DNA of 64,000 nt from RGIG3002 sp045546775 (GCA_045546775.1 JAZQDM010000063.1:128866-192865); one strand, 5' to 3'; counted from the first letter of the stretch, positions 43,904-53,678 are shown. Translations and numbers: made by a program. Notes: a model not told the origin generated them from the sequence alone.

Positions 43904-44881
43904 ATGAAAAAAACGACAGTAGTCATACCCAACTGGAACGGAAAACAATATTTGAAAGAATGTCTGGATTCCCTTCTTAGCCAGGAAAATACAAAATTGC
44001 ATATTATAATAGTGGATAACGGTTCGACGGACGGCAGTGTTGCTTTTTTGGAGGAACACTATCCGATGGTGGAAGTGATTGCGTTTTCACAAAATTTAGG
44101 ATTTTGTAAAGCGGTGAATGCAGGCATTCAGGCGGCGGGGACTGAGTACGTCTTTTTGCTTAACAACGACACAACGGTAGACAAGCATTGTGTTGCAAGT
44201 CTGGAAACTGCTATAGAAAAGAATAGTAAAATATTTTCTGTAGGGGCCAAAATGCTTTCCATGCAAAATCCGGAAATCATCGACGATGCGGGGGATTATT
44301 ATTGTGCCTTGGGTTGGGCGTATGCAACCGGAAAAGGAAAAAAAGACTGTGAAAAGTATTCCAAACCGAAAAAAATTTTTGCAGCCTGTGCCGGAGCGGC
44401 CCTTTATCGAAAAGAAATATTTGACAGCATAGGACTGTTTGACGAAAATCATTTTGCCTATCTGGAAGATATTGACGTGGGCTTCAGAGCGCGTATTTAC
44501 GGCTATTTTAACGTGTTTGAGCCGGCTGCACTGGTGTATCATGCAGGCAGTGCAACGAGTGGTTCAAAATATAATGAATTTAAAATAAACTTTTCTTCCC
44601 GCAATAGTATCTATATTATTAGGAAAAACATTCCGCTTGTGGGCAGACTTATAAATCTTCCGTTTTTTGTCATCGGATTTTTTGTGAAAGTGCTGTTTTT
44701 CCTGAAAAAAGGATATGCACAAGTGTATATCAAAGGACTGTTTGCAGGACTGAAGCTTAGCGTCACAAGAGAGGGACGGTCGAAAAAAGTAGTATTTCGA
44801 TGGAAACATTTCGGAAACTATTGCCGCATTCAACTGGAATTGTGGGCAAATATTTTCCGAAGATTCGTAAATGGTGGCTGA
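43904..44881 (+). CDS. Family 2 glycosyltransferase (rhamnosyltransferase-like)
   Basis: 325 residues: VVIPNWNGKQYLKECLDSL, IIVDNGSTDGSVAFL, FLLNNDTTVDKHCVAS as metal site, GAALYRKEIFDSIGLFDE, FAYLEDIDVGFRARIYG. This is the WcaA/RfbF-type signature of many rhamnosyl- and galactosyltransferases. A C-terminal hydrophobic hairpin (LPFFVIGFFVKVLFFLKK, about 260-280) suggests membrane attachment. ATG 43904 follows GACGAGG. Confidence 0.88.
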   Translation: MKKTTVVIPNWNGKQYLKECLDSLLSQENTKLHIIIVDNGSTDGSVAFLEEHYPMVEVIAFSQNLGFCKAVNAGIQAAGTEYVFLLNNDTTVDKHCVASLETAIEKNSKIFSVGAKMLSMQNPEIIDDAGDYYCALGWAYATGKGKKDCEKYSKPKKIFAACAGAALYRKEIFDSIGLFDENHFAYLEDIDVGFRARIYGYFNVFEPAALVYHAGSATSGSKYNEFKINFSSRNSIYIIRKNIPLVGRLINLPFFVIGFFVKVLFFLKKGYAQVYIKGLFAGLKLSVTREGRSKKVVFRWKHFGNYCRIQLELWANIFRRFVNGG

Positions 44882-44909
44882 TGATAACTATAGTTTATAT
44901 AAATTTTGG

Positions 44910-44938
44910 TTGTACTTTTATGTAGATTATTGTAGAAT
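44910..44938 (+). promoter_or_regulatory. Promoter before the WcaJ-type gene
   Basis: TTGTAC (44910-44915), 17-bp spacer, TAGAAT (44933-44938), in the 81-base gap. The chain-initiating enzyme and LCP ligase could be expressed independently from here. Confidence 0.6.
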
Positions 44939-44962
44939 ATCTTCGGGTATGGAGAAAACGAT

Positions 44963-46378
44963 ATGATTAAAGATAATCAGAAAATTTTCAATAGATTACA
45001 CGTACTTGTGGATGCTATCATTGTAGCAGGTTCCTATATGTTGGCATGGTATATTCATTTTGCCAGCATTTTCACCGGTTTGTTTGTAAAACCGGGCGAA
45101 GGCTACTTGGGAATGGAACGGTATTTTGAAGCGATGTGGTACCTCGTTCCGGGCTATCTTATTTTGTATTATGCATTCAACATGTACCGTCCGAAACGAA
45201 CAACCGGAAGACAGTTTGAGATACTCAATATTATCAAGGCGAATATTGTCGGATTTATTTGTTTCATCGGAACATTGTATTTGTTCAAAGAGCAGGATTT
45301 TTCCCGTTCTATGATTGTGATGTTCTCGGTGCTCAATATTGTTTTGACGGCAGTATCCAGACTTGTTATCAGAAAGTTGTTGCGTTTGATGCGCAAAAAA
45401 GGGTATAATTTAAAACATATTTTGCTGGTGGGATATTCCCGGGCAGCAGAAGGGTATATCGACCGCATTGTCGGTAATCCGCAGTGGGGATATCATATTT
45501 GCGGCGTGCTGGATGACAGAGTGCCAAGCGGTACCTTGTACAAAGGTGTGAAAGTGCTTGGTCGTATCGACAATCTGGAGATTATCTTGCCGGAAAACAA
45601 GTTGGATGAAATTGCAATTACGCTGGCTTTGGAAGATTATGACAGACTGGAAGAGCTTGTGTCCATGTGTGAAAAATCCGGTGTTCATACGAAGTTTATT
45701 CCGGATTATAACAGCCTCATACCAAGCAGACCGTATACCGAAGATTTGAACGGACTTCCGGTTATTAACATCCGTTATGTGCCGTTGACCAACACATTAA
45801 ATATTGTGGCAAAAAGATTGGTTGATATTGTTGGTTCCCTTGTTGGAATCATACTGGCATCGCCTATCATGCTTATTTCGGCGATTGCGATTAAGTGTTC
45901 CAGTCCGGGGCCTGTTATTTTCAAACAGGAGCGTGTAGGACTGCACAACAAGCCGTTTCAAATGTACAAATTCCGCACCATGCGTCTGCAGGTAGAAGCA
46001 GAGGAGAAAAAGGCATGGACGGTAAAAGATGACCCGAGAGTTACAAAAGTCGGAAAGATATTAAGAAAGACAAGTTTGGACGAACTTCCGCAGTTGTTTA
46101 ATATTTTTATCGGAAATATGAGTCTTGTAGGGCCAAGACCGGAAAGACCTCATTTTGTGGAACGGTTTAAGGAAGAAATTCCGCGCTACATGATTAAACA
46201 TCAGGTGCGTCCGGGACTGACAGGATGGGCTCAAATTAACGGGTATCGGGGCGATACTTCGATCCGTAAACGAATTGATTATGATATTTATTATATTGAA
46301 AATTGGACCATGTCTTTGGATATCAAGATTATGTTCTTAACAATTTTCAAAGGATTTATTAATAAAAACGCGTACTAG
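44963..46378 (+). CDS. Undecaprenyl-phosphate sugar phosphotransferase (WcaJ/WbaP type)
   Basis: 471 residues: four N-terminal helices (about 12-135), a CoA-binding-like Rossmann domain (ILLVGYSRAAEGYIDRI, about 150-265), a membrane-dipping helix (about 283-305) and the catalytic PglC-like region with FKQERVGLHNKPFQMYKFRTMR, KTSLDELPQLFNIF, GNMSLVGPRPERPHFV and RPGLTGWAQINGYRGDTS. It starts chains by moving a sugar-1-phosphate (often glucose) to undecaprenyl phosphate. The only initiating enzyme in the window, so central to the locus. Confidence 0.94.
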   Translation: MIKDNQKIFNRLHVLVDAIIVAGSYMLAWYIHFASIFTGLFVKPGEGYLGMERYFEAMWYLVPGYLILYYAFNMYRPKRTTGRQFEILNIIKANIVGFICFIGTLYLFKEQDFSRSMIVMFSVLNIVLTAVSRLVIRKLLRLMRKKGYNLKHILLVGYSRAAEGYIDRIVGNPQWGYHICGVLDDRVPSGTLYKGVKVLGRIDNLEIILPENKLDEIAITLALEDYDRLEELVSMCEKSGVHTKFIPDYNSLIPSRPYTEDLNGLPVINIRYVPLTNTLNIVAKRLVDIVGSLVGIILASPIMLISAIAIKCSSPGPVIFKQERVGLHNKPFQMYKFRTMRLQVEAEEKKAWTVKDDPRVTKVGKILRKTSLDELPQLFNIFIGNMSLVGPRPERPHFVERFKEEIPRYMIKHQVRPGLTGWAQINGYRGDTSIRKRIDYDIYYIENWTMSLDIKIMFLTIFKGFINKNAY

Positions 46379-46405
46379 TGATATACAAAATTAAGGAGAA
46401 GAAAA

Positions 46406-47533
46406 ATGGCAGCAGAAACAAGAGGGCAGAGAAATACAGGGGCAAGAAGACCAAATCCGAACGCAGGAGGAAACGGTCGCGTGAATGCGCGACAGAAGGC
46501 GCAAAAAAAGAAAAGAAAGATTATTATTTTTGCGGCTGAAATTATTGTGCTTTTAGTTGCACTTATCGTTTTGTGGGGTGTCCTTAAAGGCGGTGAAGTA
46601 CAACGTGTTGAGTTAAAAGAAAGTGAAATTATCATCAACGAAAACGTAAAAGACAACGAGACGTTGGAAGGTTATCGAAACGTAGCCTTGTTTGGTGTTG
46701 ACTCTACGGTGGGTGATTTGAAGAAAAATACACGTACAGACTCCATTATGATTGCATCCATCAATCAGGCGACCGGAGAAGTGAAAATTGTTTCTTTGTA
46801 CCGTGATACGTACTTGAACTTGAGTAATGACACATATACAAAATGTAATGCGGCTTACGCAAAGGGCGGTCCGGAAATGGCAATCAACATGCTGAACATG
46901 AACCTTGACCTTAACATTACAGACTTTGTTACAGTTGGTTTTGCAGGATTAAAAGATACGATTGACGCACTTGGTGGTGTATATATTGATGTAGATGAAT
47001 CCGAAATCGTACATCTTAACAACTACCAGTATTGTATGGCGGAAGATTTGAAATGTTCTTATGAAGAAGTGACAGAGCCGGGATATCAGTTACTTGACGG
47101 TCTTCAGGCGACGGCATATTGTCGTATCCGTTATACGGCAGGAAGCGATTTTAAACGTGCAGAACGTCAGCGTGAAGTATTGCAGGCTGTTGCAGAAGTT
47201 GCACAGAAAGCAGATGTTTCTTCTTTGACATCGATTGCAAACAACGTATTTGGTGAAGTGTATACTTCTCTTAGTCTTTCTGAAATCGTAGACCTTCTTG
47301 GAGATATATCCAAGTACAAAATCGTTGCAACAGACGGTTTCCCGAGAGAGGAATTAAGAACAACAGGAAATATTGGTTCAGACGGTAACTGTATTGTGCC
47401 GATTTCCCTCACAGATAACGTTGTATGGTTGCATGAATTCTTATTTAATGATACGGATTATATAGTATCTCCGGATGTACAAAGTTACAGTGATAAGATT
47501 CATAGTGATACGGCAGGATATTTACAACAATAA
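46406..47533 (+). CDS. LytR-CpsA-Psr (LCP) family glycopolymer ligase
   Basis: 375 residues: a basic, Gly/Asn-rich cytosolic tail (1-40), one membrane helix (about 39-60) and an extracellular LCP domain with TRTDSIMIASI, SLYRDTYL, the Tyr/Arg-rich CRIRYTAGSDFKRAERQREVL and ALGGVYIDVD. LCP enzymes transfer undecaprenyl-pyrophosphate-linked polymers onto peptidoglycan. Placement after the initiating transferase implies it anchors this locus's product. AAGGAG precedes the ATG. Confidence 0.95.
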   Translation: MAAETRGQRNTGARRPNPNAGGNGRVNARQKAQKKKRKIIIFAAEIIVLLVALIVLWGVLKGGEVQRVELKESEIIINENVKDNETLEGYRNVALFGVDSTVGDLKKNTRTDSIMIASINQATGEVKIVSLYRDTYLNLSNDTYTKCNAAYAKGGPEMAINMLNMNLDLNITDFVTVGFAGLKDTIDALGGVYIDVDESEIVHLNNYQYCMAEDLKCSYEEVTEPGYQLLDGLQATAYCRIRYTAGSDFKRAERQREVLQAVAEVAQKADVSSLTSIANNVFGEVYTSLSLSEIVDLLGDISKYKIVATDGFPREELRTTGNIGSDGNCIVPISLTDNVVWLHEFLFNDTDYIVSPDVQSYSDKIHSDTAGYLQQ

Positions 47534-47566
47534 ATCAGAACAATGCGGAGCAATCCGGAAGATATA

Positions 47567-47594
47567 TAAAGGGAACTGTAACAGGTTCCCTTTA
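47567..47594 (+). terminator. Hairpin after LCP gene (weak terminator)
   Basis: TAAAGGGAAC and GTTCCCTTTA pair perfectly around a TGTAACAG loop. The 3' side has only a broken T run (TTTATGTT), so termination is probably partial and glycosyltransferase 47651 may be co-transcribed. Confidence 0.55.
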
Positions 47595-47650
47595 TGTTGG
47601 TTAAAGGGAGATTCTTTCTTTGACAAAAGGCAGTGAGAACGGAGAACAAC

Positions 47651-48592
47651 ATGGATAGAGTAAATGTAGTCATTCCCACATACAAACCGGACGGGAAGTT
47701 TTTAAAACTGGTAGAAATGTTGGAAAAACAAACCGTACAACCGGAACGTATTATTGTGATGAATACGGAAGAAAAGTATTTAGACAAACTCTTGTATGGA
47801 AGAAAGTTTGAGGAAAATTACAATAACATAGATGTTTTTCATATTTCCAAAAGGGAGTTTGACCACGGAAAAACGAGACATCTTGGCATGAAAAAGGCAG
47901 ACAGTGAATATGTACTATTTATGACACAGGATGCGGTTCCGGCAGATGAGCAGCTTGTAGAACAACTGTTGGCCGCATTTGCGGAGCCGGATACGGCGGT
48001 TGCTTACGCCAGACAGTTGCCGGATGAAAATTGTGGGGTGATTGAACGTTTTACAAGAACATTCAATTATCCGGACAAAAGCGTTGTGAAAAGCAAGAAA
48101 GATTTGGATACGCTTGGTATCAAGACATTTTTTTGCTCCAATGTATGTGCCATGTACAAGAAAAGTATTTACGAAGAATTGGGCGGTTTTGTGCGTCATA
48201 CTATTTTCAATGAAGATATGATTTTTGCGGCAGAGGCCATCAAATCAGAGTTCAAAATTGTTTATCGGGCGCAGGCACAAGTCGTACATTCGCACAATTA
48301 CACAAACATGGAACAGTTAAAGAGAAACTTTGATTTGGGCGTTTCACAGGCAGACCACCCGGAAATATTTGAAGGAATATCCTCCGGAAGCGAAGGGAAA
48401 AAACTGGTCAAACAGACAATACAGTACTTGTGGAGAAACAAATACAAAAGATATATTCCAAAGTTGTTTGTGCAAAGCGGATACAAATACATGGGATATC
48501 TGCTTGGAAAAAAATATAAAAAACTTCCGAAAAAGATGGTGCAGAAGTTGACAACCAATAAGGCATTTTGGGATAATGATACGGGTATTTAG
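47651..48592 (+). CDS. Family 2 glycosyltransferase (rhamnosyltransferase-like)
   Basis: 313 residues: NVVIPTYKPDGKFLKLVE, VFHISKREFDHGKTRHLG (the DHGxTR segment of RgpB/RfbF-like rhamnosyltransferases), FMTQDAVPADEQLVEQ, CSNVCAMYKKSIYEELGGF and FNEDMIFAAEAI. GGAG precedes ATG 47651; an upstream GTG at 47633 is less likely. Together with rfbABC this argues for rhamnose in the polymer. Confidence 0.87.
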   Translation: MDRVNVVIPTYKPDGKFLKLVEMLEKQTVQPERIIVMNTEEKYLDKLLYGRKFEENYNNIDVFHISKREFDHGKTRHLGMKKADSEYVLFMTQDAVPADEQLVEQLLAAFAEPDTAVAYARQLPDENCGVIERFTRTFNYPDKSVVKSKKDLDTLGIKTFFCSNVCAMYKKSIYEELGGFVRHTIFNEDMIFAAEAIKSEFKIVYRAQAQVVHSHNYTNMEQLKRNFDLGVSQADHPEIFEGISSGSEGKKLVKQTIQYLWRNKYKRYIPKLFVQSGYKYMGYLLGKKYKKLPKKMVQKLTTNKAFWDNDTGI

Positions 48593-48612
48593 GAATAAGA
48601 CGGAGGAATGCT

Positions 48613-50439
48613 ATGTGTGGAATTGTTGGATATATAGGTAAAAAGCAGGCGGCACCGATTATTTTAAACGGGCTTGCCAAATTGGAATACAGAGGATATG
48701 ATTCGGCCGGAATGGCAATTTTTGATGGTGATAAAATTAATATCAAAAAATCGGTCGGAAGATTGAATGTGTTGGAAAATCTGACACACGGCGGAGAGAC
48801 GATGCCGGGAGTTTTAGGAATCGGACATACGCGTTGGGCAACGCATGGGGCGCCCAGTGATGAAAACTCTCATCCGCATTTCAACAAAGACGAAACGATA
48901 GCCGTAGTGCATAACGGCATTATTGAAAATTATATTCCTTTAAAGAAAAAAATGACGGACAAAGGATATAAATTCCTTTCCGAAACCGATACAGAAGTGT
49001 TGGCCCATCTTTTGGACTATTATTATAAAGGCAATCCTTTAGAGGCCATTACAAAGGTACTTCATCGTGTGGAAGGCTCTTATGCACTTGGTATTATGTT
49101 TGCGGACCATCCGGACGAAATTTTTGCAGTAAGAAAAGACAGTCCTTTGATTGTAGGACAAAATGAGGAAGGTTGTTTTATTGCATCCGATGTACCGGCT
49201 GTGCTGAAATATACAAGAACCGTCACTTACGTGGATAACAATGAAATTGTACGTCTGCGCGAAGACCATATGCATTTTTATACCGTAGATGAAGAAGAAA
49301 TTATCAAAACTCCGGTGACGATTGATTGGGATGCCAATGCGGCAGAAAAGGGCGGTTACGATCATTTTATGCTGAAAGAAATGTACGAGCAGCCCAAAAC
49401 CGTAAACGATACTATTTCTCCGAGAATTAAGGATGACGATATTGTGATTGAAGAGTTGCATATGTCGGATGATGAGATTGCAGCTATTAAGAAGATTCAT
49501 ATTGTTGCCTGTGGTTCTGCATATCATACCGGTGTGACAGCAAAATATGTGATTGAAGGTCTGGCACGCATTCCGGTGGAAGTGGATGTGGCCTCCGAAT
49601 TCCGCTACCGTAACCCGATTTTGGAAGAGGGCGCTTTGGTCATTGTCATCAGCCAGTCCGGTGAGACCGCGGATACACTTGCGGCACTCAGAGAATCGAA
49701 AGCGCGCGGCTTTAAAGTGCTTGGTATTGTAAATGTTGTGGGTAGTTCCATTGCCAGAGAGGCAGATAACGTTATGTACACATGGGCAGGACCGGAAATA
49801 GCAGTTGCGACAACAAAAGCATACAGTGCGCAGCTTGTTGCGCTGTATTTGCTTGCACTCAAATTTGCAAAGGTCAAAGGAATGATTTCGCCGGAGCAGT
49901 TTAGTGAAATGTTGGCAGACATAAAATGCCTTCCGGACCAGATTGAACTTTTGTTAAATAACAAAGAGAAAATACAGCGTTTTGCAAACCGTTATATCGG
50001 TGCAAAAGATGTGTTCTTTATCGGACGCGGAATTGATTACGCGATTTCGTTGGAAGGCTCGTTGAAATTGAAAGAAATCTCCTATATTCATTCGGAAGCT
50101 TATGCGGCAGGAGAATTGAAACATGGGACCATTTCTCTTATGGAAGAAGGAACGCTCGTTGCTGCAGTTTCTACACAGCCTGAACTGTTCCAAAAAACAA
50201 TCAGCAATATGGTTGAGGTGAAGGCGAGAGGCGCTTTTGTTTTGGCAGTTACTTGCGAAGGAAACAAAGAGATTGAAAAAGCAGCAGATTATGTTATTTA
50301 TATTCCGGAAACAAATCCGTATTTTGCAAACTCACTTGCTATCATTCCGTTGCAACTTTTTGGTTATTATGTTGCCGTTGGCAAAGGCTGTGATGTGGAT
50401 AAACCGAGAAATCTTGCGAAATCGGTTACTGTGGAGTAA
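48613..50439 (+). CDS. glmS: Glutamine-fructose-6-phosphate aminotransferase
   Basis: 608 residues: nucleophile Cys2 in MCGIVGYIG, LEYRGYDSAGMA, GHTRWATHGAPSDENSHPH, two SIS domains with ACGSAYHTGV, SQSGETADT and GRGIDYAISLEGSLKLKEISYIHSEAYAAGELKHG, and the KSVTVE C terminus. It makes glucosamine-6-P for peptidoglycan and amino sugars. It begins only 20 bases after the glycosyltransferase, so there is no room for the glmS ribozyme found upstream of this gene in many Firmicutes; control must be different. Confidence 0.98.
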   Translation: MCGIVGYIGKKQAAPIILNGLAKLEYRGYDSAGMAIFDGDKINIKKSVGRLNVLENLTHGGETMPGVLGIGHTRWATHGAPSDENSHPHFNKDETIAVVHNGIIENYIPLKKKMTDKGYKFLSETDTEVLAHLLDYYYKGNPLEAITKVLHRVEGSYALGIMFADHPDEIFAVRKDSPLIVGQNEEGCFIASDVPAVLKYTRTVTYVDNNEIVRLREDHMHFYTVDEEEIIKTPVTIDWDANAAEKGGYDHFMLKEMYEQPKTVNDTISPRIKDDDIVIEELHMSDDEIAAIKKIHIVACGSAYHTGVTAKYVIEGLARIPVEVDVASEFRYRNPILEEGALVIVISQSGETADTLAALRESKARGFKVLGIVNVVGSSIAREADNVMYTWAGPEIAVATTKAYSAQLVALYLLALKFAKVKGMISPEQFSEMLADIKCLPDQIELLLNNKEKIQRFANRYIGAKDVFFIGRGIDYAISLEGSLKLKEISYIHSEAYAAGELKHGTISLMEEGTLVAAVSTQPELFQKTISNMVEVKARGAFVLAVTCEGNKEIEKAADYVIYIPETNPYFANSLAIIPLQLFGYYVAVGKGCDVDKPRNLAKSVTVE

Positions 50440-50538
50440 AGAAAATGGGACTATGTGCAGTTTGCGAAGTGTTTAACAAATAATGCATAGTTTTATCACA
50501 AAAAAGACACAAAACGTGGCTATACTAAATGCATAGCA

Positions 50539-50577
50539 ACCTCCTGCTGACAAGAAGGGTCTGCGGGAGGTCTTTTT
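50539..50577 (+). terminator. Rho-independent terminator between glmS and htrA
   Basis: ACCTCCTGC and GCGGGAGGT pair, followed by CTTTTTATT. A TATACT box at 50521-50526 just upstream lacks a good -35, so the hairpin is more likely the end of glmS than an htrA attenuator. Confidence 0.75.
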
Positions 50578-50602
50578 ATTTAACAGAAAAGAGGGAAAGA
50601 AT

Positions 50603-51874
50603 ATGTACAACGATAATATAAATCAGCCCAACCGGGAAATTCGCAAAAAAAATGCTGGCGGAAGCGGTTTGAAGAAATTTTTTGCCTGCGTTGGTCTTGG
50701 CATTTGTTTTGGCGTGTGTGCAGGCTTAAGTTTTTATGCAGTAGAGCGTATTACCGGAATGGGGGAAACGGAAAAAACAGTAGTGTCAGAAGAAATCGAG
50801 CAACTAGAAGAAGAGACCGTGGAGGCAGAGAAGGAAACGCAAAAAATAGAGCTTGTTGAGACATCCAGCATTTCTACTGTTGCGTCGGATGTAAGCGATA
50901 TGGTAGAGGAAGTTATGCCGGCAATGGTTTCCATCGTAAATACGTATACCGCCAATATTTCTTTCTTTGGTCAAACCATGAGCCAGGAGGAAAGTGCCAG
51001 CGGTTCCGGCATTATTGTCGGAATCAGCGAGGAGGAGTTGCTGATTGCAACCAACTATCATGTTATTGAAGATGCGGAAGAATTAGCGGTATCCTTTGTG
51101 GACGATTCGGTTGCCATGGCAAAAATGAAAGGTACGGATCCGTCTATGGATTTGGCGGTAATCGCAATTCCACTTGAAGAGTTAGAAAAAAATACGTTAA
51201 AAAATATTGCCATAGCACAGTTGGGAGACTCGGATAAGCTGCAGCTGGGAGAACCTGCGATTGCCATAGGAAATGCACTTGGCTATGGGCAGTCGGTTAC
51301 AACCGGTGTCATCAGCGCGCTTGACAGAGAACTTGCTGTTTCCGATACGATGAGCGGAAAATTCATCCAAACAAATGCGGCGATCAATCCGGGAAATTCC
51401 GGCGGTGCGCTTTTAAATATCAAAGGTGAGGTCATAGGTATTAATTCCAACAAAATTGGAGGAAGTGCCATTGAAGGTATGGGATATGCCATTCCGATTT
51501 CAGACGCAAAGCCGATTATAGAGGAATTGATGAATCGGGAGACAAAAGAAAAAGTAGACAAAGAGGATATGGGATATCTTGGTATCACAGGTGTCACTGT
51601 GACAGAAGATGTAGTGTCTGTTTACGGTATGCCAAAAGGTGTATACGTGACGAATGTTTATCCGAATACCGGAGCCGAAAGAGCCGGACTTGTAAAGGGA
51701 TGTGTCATCGTTGCATTGGAAGGAATCACCATCCGTAATATGGACGATTTGGTAGAAGGACTGCAGTATTATGCAGTGGGTGATACGGTAGAGTTAACCG
51801 TTATGGAAAGTACGAGAGGCGGATACGAAGAAAGAACCATATCTGTAACGCTTGGAACAAAAATTGAAAATTAA
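50603..51874 (+). CDS. htrA: HtrA/DegP-like trypsin-fold serine protease with PDZ domain
   Basis: 423 residues: N-terminal membrane helix (about 24-46), Glu-rich linker, protease domain with triad His153 (ATNYHVIED), Asp183 (DLAVI) and Ser266 (NPGNSGGAL), and one PDZ domain (about 325-415, GVYVTNVYPNTGAERAGL). It degrades or refolds misfolded proteins outside the membrane and is usually induced by envelope stress. Family length with a single PDZ matches Firmicute HtrA. GAGGGAAAG precedes the ATG. Confidence 0.95.
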   Translation: MYNDNINQPNREIRKKNAGGSGLKKFFACVGLGICFGVCAGLSFYAVERITGMGETEKTVVSEEIEQLEEETVEAEKETQKIELVETSSISTVASDVSDMVEEVMPAMVSIVNTYTANISFFGQTMSQEESASGSGIIVGISEEELLIATNYHVIEDAEELAVSFVDDSVAMAKMKGTDPSMDLAVIAIPLEELEKNTLKNIAIAQLGDSDKLQLGEPAIAIGNALGYGQSVTTGVISALDRELAVSDTMSGKFIQTNAAINPGNSGGALLNIKGEVIGINSNKIGGSAIEGMGYAIPISDAKPIIEELMNRETKEKVDKEDMGYLGITGVTVTEDVVSVYGMPKGVYVTNVYPNTGAERAGLVKGCVIVALEGITIRNMDDLVEGLQYYAVGDTVELTVMESTRGGYEERTISVTLGTKIEN

Positions 51875-51890
51875 AAAGTAATTGGAAAAG

Positions 51891-51920
51891 TACCGTACAG
51901 CCATGTGCGGTATTTTTTTT
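51891..51920 (+). terminator. Rho-independent terminator after htrA
   Basis: TACCGTACA and TGTGCGGTA pair around GCCA, followed by a run of eight T. Confidence 0.8.
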
Positions 51921-51934
51921 AAGAATTTTTTTAC

Positions 51935-51963
51935 TTGTGACTCGATAAGCAATCATCTATAAT
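51935..51963 (+). promoter_or_regulatory. Promoter for the clpX-like gene
   Basis: TTGTGA (51935-51940), 17-bp spacer, TATAAT (51958-51963). A full-consensus -10 box. Confidence 0.75.
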
Positions 51964-52023
51964 AAGATGTGTGTATGGGAAGACAGGCTAAGAGTGTAAG
52001 ATAAAAAAGAAATGAGGATAAAA

Positions 52024-53652
52024 ATGTCAGATATAGAAAAGAACAATTATAACGACAGTGATTATGAAGAGGTTTGTTTTATTTGCCGCAGACCGGAAAG
52101 TAAAGCAGGCAGAATGTTTCATTTGCCGCAAAATATTTGTGTGTGCAACGATTGTATGCACAAAACAATGGATACGGTCAGCCAGATGGATACAAATGGT
52201 ATGTTAAATGATCCGAATATGATGCAGCAGTGGATGAACATGACAAGCATGAGTGATTTTGCAAATATGCAAGGCGGTTTTTCGGGTGGCTTTGAGCCGG
52301 ATGATGAGGAAGAAGAGGACGTTGTTTCTTTGGAAGACGGAGAAGAACCGGAAACGGTTACCGAAGACGATGATGAACCGGAAGAAAAGAAAGCACAAAA
52401 GAAAAACCGCTATAAACAGCCGTTTATGGGTGGTTTTCCGAATATCAGCTTTGTCAATCTCTCCGATTTGCAAGGCGACGGAGGCATTCCGAACAGACAG
52501 CGTCTGAAAAAGAAAAAGGGCAATAAAAAGCCGATCCTTGATATCAAAAACATACCGGCGCCGCACAAAATCAAAGCCCAGCTGGATGAGTATATTGTAG
52601 GACAGGAGCACGCAAAGAAGGTCATTTCGGTTGCGGTTTACAACCACTACAAGCGCGTGGCAACAGGAACGATGGATGAGATTGAGATTGAAAAATCCAA
52701 CATGCTTATGATCGGACCTACCGGATGCGGTAAGACATATCTTGTCAAAACGCTTGCCAGACTGCTTGATGTGCCGCTTGCCATTACCGATGCTACAACA
52801 TTGACAGAGGCCGGTTATATTGGCGACGATATCGAAAGTGTTGTATCAAAACTTCTCGCGGCGGCAGACAACGATGTAGAACGTGCAGAGCAGGGCATTA
52901 TTTTTATTGATGAGATTGATAAGATTGCCAAAAAGAAAAATACGAATTCACGTGATGTGAGCGGAGAATCCGTGCAGCAAGGATTGTTGAAGCTGCTGGA
53001 AGGTGCAGAAATAGAAGTGCCGGTAGGCGCAAACAGCAAAAATGCAATGGTGCCGCTTACGACTGTCAATACAAAAAATATTTTGTTTATTTGCGGTGGT
53101 GCATTTCCGGATTTGGAAGAGATTATCAAACAGCGTTTGAACAAACAGACGTCCATCGGATTTAGTGCAGATTTAAAAGACAAATATGACAAAGAAAAAA
53201 ATATTTTGAGCAAAGTGATTATCGAAGACATCAAAAAATTCGGATTGATTCCCGAATTTATCGGTCGTCTTCCGATTGTGTATACACTGGAAGGTCTCTC
53301 CAAAGAAATGATGATAAAAATTTTGAGAGAGCCGAAAAATGCTATTTTAAAACAATACCAAAAATTGCTGGAACTGGATGAGGTGAAGCTGGAATTTGAT
53401 GAAGGAGCACTGGAGGCCATTGCAGATAAGGCGATGCAAAAAGATACCGGTGCGAGAGCGCTTCGGGCGATTATTGAAGAATTTATGTTGGATATTATGT
53501 ATGAAATACCAAAAGATGACAATATCGGCCGGGTGACGATTACAAAAGAGTACATCGAAGGAACCGGAGGACCGGTGATAGAAATCCGCAGCAACCAAAT
53601 AGAAAGAAAAGAAGAGGTGAATGCACCTCTTGCGGAGGATGGCATATCATAA
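52024..53652 (+). CDS. clpX: ClpX-type AAA+ unfoldase with long acidic linker
   Basis: 542 residues versus about 410-430 for typical ClpX. An N-terminal four-Cys zinc domain (Cys18, 21, 41, 44) is followed by about 115 unusual residues: Met/Asn-rich (MLNDPNMMQQWMNMTSM), then acidic (PDDEEEEDVV...), then Lys-rich (RQRLKKKKGNKK). The AAA+ core is canonical: Walker A GPTGCGKT (231-238), Walker B IIFIDEID (292-299), sensor GARALRAIIE, and an IGF loop (378-380) for docking ClpP. It probably feeds substrates to ClpP, with altered substrate choice. ATG 52024 follows GAGG. A standard clpX may exist elsewhere in the genome. Confidence 0.85.
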   Translation: MSDIEKNNYNDSDYEEVCFICRRPESKAGRMFHLPQNICVCNDCMHKTMDTVSQMDTNGMLNDPNMMQQWMNMTSMSDFANMQGGFSGGFEPDDEEEEDVVSLEDGEEPETVTEDDDEPEEKKAQKKNRYKQPFMGGFPNISFVNLSDLQGDGGIPNRQRLKKKKGNKKPILDIKNIPAPHKIKAQLDEYIVGQEHAKKVISVAVYNHYKRVATGTMDEIEIEKSNMLMIGPTGCGKTYLVKTLARLLDVPLAITDATTLTEAGYIGDDIESVVSKLLAAADNDVERAEQGIIFIDEIDKIAKKKNTNSRDVSGESVQQGLLKLLEGAEIEVPVGANSKNAMVPLTTVNTKNILFICGGAFPDLEEIIKQRLNKQTSIGFSADLKDKYDKEKNILSKVIIEDIKKFGLIPEFIGRLPIVYTLEGLSKEMMIKILREPKNAILKQYQKLLELDEVKLEFDEGALEAIADKAMQKDTGARALRAIIEEFMLDIMYEIPKDDNIGRVTITKEYIEGTGGPVIEIRSNQIERKEEVNAPLAEDGIS

Positions 53653-53678
53653 AAGCAAGGACGCATGTGGGGTGAAAC

